Positions 4,969 through 6,932 of a DNA stretch of 6,932 bases are shown piece after piece (positions within the stretch are counted from its first letter, which is position 1; each line of letters starts with the position of its first letter). The stretch is from Pseudomonadota bacterium. GTDB lineage: Bacteria > Pseudomonadota > Gammaproteobacteria > Acidithiobacillales > Acidithiobacillaceae. The position numbers were made by a program, and so were the translations under genes. The stretch is taken from assembly GCA_021818125.1 (NCBI GenBank), contig JAKAFG010000106.1:1-6932 (forward strand). Direction: 5' to 3'. The notes below the pieces were generated by a model that saw only the letters and a list, made by a program, of their open reading frames with translations, made no database searches and was not told the DNA's origin.

Positions 4969-5493
4969 TCAGCTGCTCCCACCGACCGGATATCGGCCCG
5001 CGGAACCGCAGGGGTTCGTCATGGGCGGCGGATCCATGTTGATCAACGGCGCCAATTCCTGCAAAGCCTGCCAGTACACGCGGCGCTTGAAGGCAATGAT
5101 TTCATTCACCGGCATCCAGTAATCCACCCAGCGCCAGTCCTCAAACTCCGGCTGCTGGGTGCGCAGATTGATTTCCGCCTCTTCGCCTTCAAAACGGAGT
5201 AAAAACCATATTTGCTTCTGCCCACGATAACGGCGCCGCGAGGCGCGATGACGGGCGCAGGGCACTTCATAGCGCAGCCAGCCCCGCGTCCTGCCAAGAA
5301 TACAGACCTTGGCAGTCCCCACCTCTTCTTCCAACTCACGAAACATCGCCTGCTCCGGCGTTTCCGCATAATCGATGCCGCCCTGGGGGAACTGCCAGGC
5401 ATTTTCACCCCGGCGTTTGGCCCACAACACCTGATTGTATTCATTACAAATGATCATGCCCACATTGGGGCGATAGCCGTCCGCGTCTATCAT
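4969..5493 (-). CDS. rppH: RNA pyrophosphohydrolase RppH
   Basis: This 174-residue cytosolic Nudix hydrolase removes pyrophosphate from the 5' triphosphate of mRNAs, starting RNase E-dependent decay. The N-terminus MIDADGYRPNVGMIICN matches E. coli RppH (MIDDDGYRPNVG) closely. The Nudix box G-x5-E-x7-REL-x-EE-x-G spans residues 38-59 (AETPEQAMFRELEEEVG). Also conserved are AWQFPQGGI (32-40), GWLRYEVP, GQKQIWFLL, EFEDWRWVDYW and FKRRVY. I chose the ATG at 5491-5493 by this alignment, with AGAG nine bases upstream. The ATG two codons earlier (5497-5499) is possible. A start at 5535 is unlikely because it lies on the promoter's -10 side. The proline-glycine tail after about 155 is variable in the family. 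It follows nudJ by 84 bases, with its own promoter in the gap. Confidence 0.95.
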   Translation of the reverse strand: MIDADGYRPNVGMIICNEYNQVLWAKRRGENAWQFPQGGIDYAETPEQAMFRELEEEVGTAKVCILGRTRGWLRYEVPCARHRASRRRYRGQKQIWFLLRFEGEEAEINLRTQQPEFEDWRWVDYWMPVNEIIAFKRRVYWQALQELAPLINMDPPPMTNPCGSAGRYPVGGSS

Positions 5494-5525
5494 GTTCATC
5501 GTCTCTGCCGATGCGTTTATGCTGC

Positions 5526-5554
5526 AATATAGCACGCAGACGGGCCAGCGTCAG
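5526..5554 (-). promoter_or_regulatory. sigma70-type promoter of rppH
   Basis: On the minus strand CTGACG (5549-5554) is followed by exactly 17 bases and TATATT (5526-5531). Transcription would begin near 5519, giving a leader of about 26 bases to the ATG at 5493. This would let rppH be made independently of the upstream rsuA-nudJ transcript. Confidence 0.6.
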
Positions 5555-5577
5555 TCTACTCCAGCCCCCAGCGCCAT

Positions 5578-6021
5578 TCAGACCGTGTGCAGCAAATCCA
5601 GTGGATAGCGCTTGCCCGCCTGGTAATCGGCCATACAGCGCCGGACCATGACGCTACGCATCTCCCCCCCGCGCGCCGTCATCTCCTCCGGGGTCAGCCA
5701 GACCGGGCCGATGATGCCCGCATCCAGGGCACGGCTCATATCCCGGCGGCCAAGGCGTCCCCCGAAAGCAAAGCGCAGATAAGTCAGGTTTTTTGCAGGA
5801 TATTCCCAGTGATAAATACCGGTCAGATATTCCGGTTGGAAGAAGTAGCCCGTTTCCTCCAGGGTCTCGCGGACGACCGCATCCAACAGCGTTTCACCGG
5901 GGTCCCAGTGGCCGGCAGGCTGATTGAAGCAGCGCCGCCCATCCACCACCTCTTCTACGAGCAGAAAACGGCCTTTCTCCTCTACGACGGTGGCTACTGT
6001 CACATGCGGCGTCCAAATCAT
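5578..6021 (-). CDS. nudJ: Nudix hydrolase NudJ (phosphatase of HMP-PP/nucleotide type)
   Basis: This 147-residue protein matches E. coli NudJ (YmfB), an enzyme acting on thiamine precursor pyrophosphate and nucleoside di- and triphosphates. Shared features are PHVTVATVV at 5-13, FLLVEE, CFNQPAGH (31-38), the Nudix box G37-G58 (ETLLDAVVRETLEETG), YLRFAF, and the closing YQAGKRYPLDLL. The ATG at 6019-6021 has GGAG eight bases before it and overlaps the rsuA stop as ATGA (6018-6021), so translation is coupled. A GTG at 6040-6042 would add seven residues and is not needed. It is a little shorter than E. coli NudJ at the C-terminus. Substrate in this organism is inferred from the family. In some bacteria NudJ sits beside mnmA; here it sits with rsuA and rppH. 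Confidence 0.9.
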   Translation of the reverse strand: MIWTPHVTVATVVEEKGRFLLVEEVVDGRRCFNQPAGHWDPGETLLDAVVRETLEETGYFFQPEYLTGIYHWEYPAKNLTYLRFAFGGRLGRRDMSRALDAGIIGPVWLTPEEMTARGGEMRSVMVRRCMADYQAGKRYPLDLLHTV

Positions 6022-6731
6022 GGGATTTTCTCCGTCATACACTCTGCTTCCGTGAGTTCACGCCACTGGCCGGGAGGCAGATCGTCCAGCACAAAAGGCC
6101 CGAAGGCCTCCCGATGCAGGGTCAGCACCAGATTATCCAGAGCGGCAAACATCCGGCGGACCTCGTGGTAACGCCCCTCCGTCAGGGTCAGCAGCACCTC
6201 GCGATCTGTCAGGCATTGCAACACTGCGGGGCGACAGGGCGTGTCTTCACCTTCCAGCATCAGGGTTCCCGCAGCCAGGATGTTCGCCGCATCACCCCGC
6301 AACGGCTCCTGCAGAGTCACGCGATACACCCGGGGAACGGCACGGCGGGGACTCGTCCAATGGTGCAACCAGTCGCCGTCGTCGGTGAGCAGCAGGACGC
6401 CGCTGGTCTCCCGGTCAAGACGCCCGACGCTGCTCAGCGACGGGCGCCGGTAGCGCCAACGCAAGGGAAAATCCTGATAAATGGCGCGCGGATCATCGTG
6501 AGCACAAACCTTGCCCAAGGGTTTGTGGTAGAGCAAATAGAGGGCATGGGGGTGATCAATGGGCTCTTCATCCACCCAGACCAGCGCCGCATCCACTTTG
6601 GCAGAGGCTTTGCGCAGCAGTTCCCCGGCCACGCGCACCCGCCCCTCGCGCAACAGATCACGCACTTCGGAGCGGCTGCAATATCCAAGACGGGACAGTA
6701 AATGATCCATACGTTCGGCAGATTTTTGCAT
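6018..6731 (-). CDS. rsuA: 16S rRNA pseudouridine synthase, RsuA/RluE family
   Basis: This 237-residue cytosolic enzyme isomerises a uridine in rRNA, in E. coli RsuA U516 of 16S rRNA. An N-terminal S4 RNA-binding domain (about 7-55: RMDHLLSRLGYCSRSEV, then LLREGRVRVAG) is followed by the catalytic domain. That domain contains HKPLGKVCAHDDP (69-81), the active-site motif GRLDRETSGVLLLTDDG (103-119, catalytic D106), SPRR, VYRVTL, and EGRYHEVRRMFAAL (185-198). RsuA itself is favoured over RluE/RluB/RluF by overall length and the CxxDDP and SPR context, but the site is inferred. The ATG at 6731 is chosen because the conserved RMD falls right after it; ATG at 6710 would cut into it. No Shine-Dalgarno is visible. 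It overlaps nudJ by 4 bp and begins the minus-strand cluster. Confidence 0.9.
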   Translation of the reverse strand: MQKSAERMDHLLSRLGYCSRSEVRDLLREGRVRVAGELLRKASAKVDAALVWVDEEPIDHPHALYLLYHKPLGKVCAHDDPRAIYQDFPLRWRYRRPSLSSVGRLDRETSGVLLLTDDGDWLHHWTSPRRAVPRVYRVTLQEPLRGDAANILAAGTLMLEGEDTPCRPAVLQCLTDREVLLTLTEGRYHEVRRMFAALDNLVLTLHREAFGPFVLDDLPPGQWRELTEAECMTEKIP

Positions 6732-6758
6732 AGGGTGCAGTTTAGCCTGCCGGACAGG

Positions 6759-6787
6759 CTGACGAAAAGCCGTTAACCCCCTATGAT
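6759..6787 (+). promoter_or_regulatory. sigma70-type promoter of the agmatine deiminase-family gene
   Basis: CTGACG (6759-6764) and TATGAT (6782-6787) are separated by exactly 17 bases, with the start expected near 6794 and a leader of about 22 bases. The -35 sequence is the same as in the rppH promoter. An inverted repeat (AGCCTG 6744-6749, CAGGCT 6755-6760) abuts the -35 box and lies in the shared gap with rsuA, so it could be an operator for one or both genes. Confidence 0.6.
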
Positions 6788-6815
6788 GCCGGAGTCACTA
6801 ACAACGGAGCACATC

Positions 6816-6932
6816 ATGGCGACTGGATACATCCTCCCCCCGGAATGGACCCCGCAACGAGCGGCACAACTCACCTGGCCGCACCCCGATACCGACTGGG
6901 CGCCGCGACTGGGTGCGGTGCTATCGAGATCG
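6816..6932 (+). CDS. aguA: agmatine deiminase/peptidyl-arginine deiminase family, N-terminal part (runs off right edge)
   Basis: ATG at 6816 has CGGAG about seven bases upstream. The 39 visible residues read MATGYILPPEWTPQRAAQLT and then WPHPDTDWAPRLGAVL. The LPPEWxPQxxxQLTWPHxxTDW pattern is the usual start of the family that converts agmatine to N-carbamoylputrescine plus ammonia, in polyamine synthesis from arginine. The catalytic cysteine and histidine lie outside the window, so membership rests on the N-terminus alone. A paralogue of the same family cannot be excluded. Confidence 0.82.
   Translation, partial: MATGYILPPEWTPQRAAQLTWPHPDTDWAPRLGAVLSRS

Noticed and set aside
5494..5535. Upstream start at 5535 for rppH
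   Set aside because: It adds residues absent from RppH relatives and overlaps the -10 box of the promoter that best explains the gene.
5587..6701. Two open frames of about 195 codons on the plus strand opposite nudJ and rsuA
   Set aside because: Both are antisense to confidently identified genes and their products (Gln/His/Arg-rich) match nothing recognisable.

Overview
The window looks like a stretch of a moderately GC-rich proteobacterial chromosome. The RppH, NudJ and RsuA proteins are clear relatives of the gammaproteobacterial families, and the overall flavour is compatible with an Acidithiobacillus-like organism. That taxonomic guess comes from memory of protein style only and was not tested.

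Layout. (1) The left edge (1-312, minus) holds the N-terminus of a DinG/YoaA-type DNA helicase. A short plus-strand gene (382-741) diverges from it and resembles a low-molecular-weight phosphatase/ArsC fold without the catalytic P-loop. A bidirectional terminator (833-869) separates that gene from the convergent gene that follows. (2) 899-2032 (minus) encodes a secreted NlpC/P60 cell-wall peptidase with a long basic N-terminal region. (3) 2033-2557 is a complex intergenic region. It has a 12-bp-arm palindrome, candidate promoters pointing both ways, an inverted pair of 11-bp boxes (one in each promoter), a minus-strand terminator, and a possible 76-residue small ORF ending three bases before that terminator. 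(4) 2558-4714 (plus) is a two-gene unit of exported proteins: a NodB-type polysaccharide deacetylase, then a DUF4015-type putative glycosyl hydrolase. Right behind it (to 4925) is the broken C-terminal end of a serine beta-lactamase-family protein. (5) 4969-6731 (minus) is a housekeeping cluster, rsuA-nudJ-rppH, converging on the pseudogene. (6) At the right edge the first 39 codons of an agmatine deiminase-family gene diverge from rsuA.

How they fit. The middle part (NlpC/P60 enzyme, deacetylase, glycosidase-like protein, beta-lactamase-fold remnant) is an envelope/exopolysaccharide group, with signs of shared control and local decay. The deacetylase and glycosidase-like pair resembles the two halves of PgaB, encoded separately. 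The right part is RNA housekeeping: a 16S rRNA pseudouridine synthase overlaps a Nudix hydrolase by 4 bp, and the mRNA 5'-pyrophosphohydrolase RppH follows with its own good sigma70-type promoter.

I found no tRNA, rRNA, CRISPR array, intact insertion sequence or defence system.
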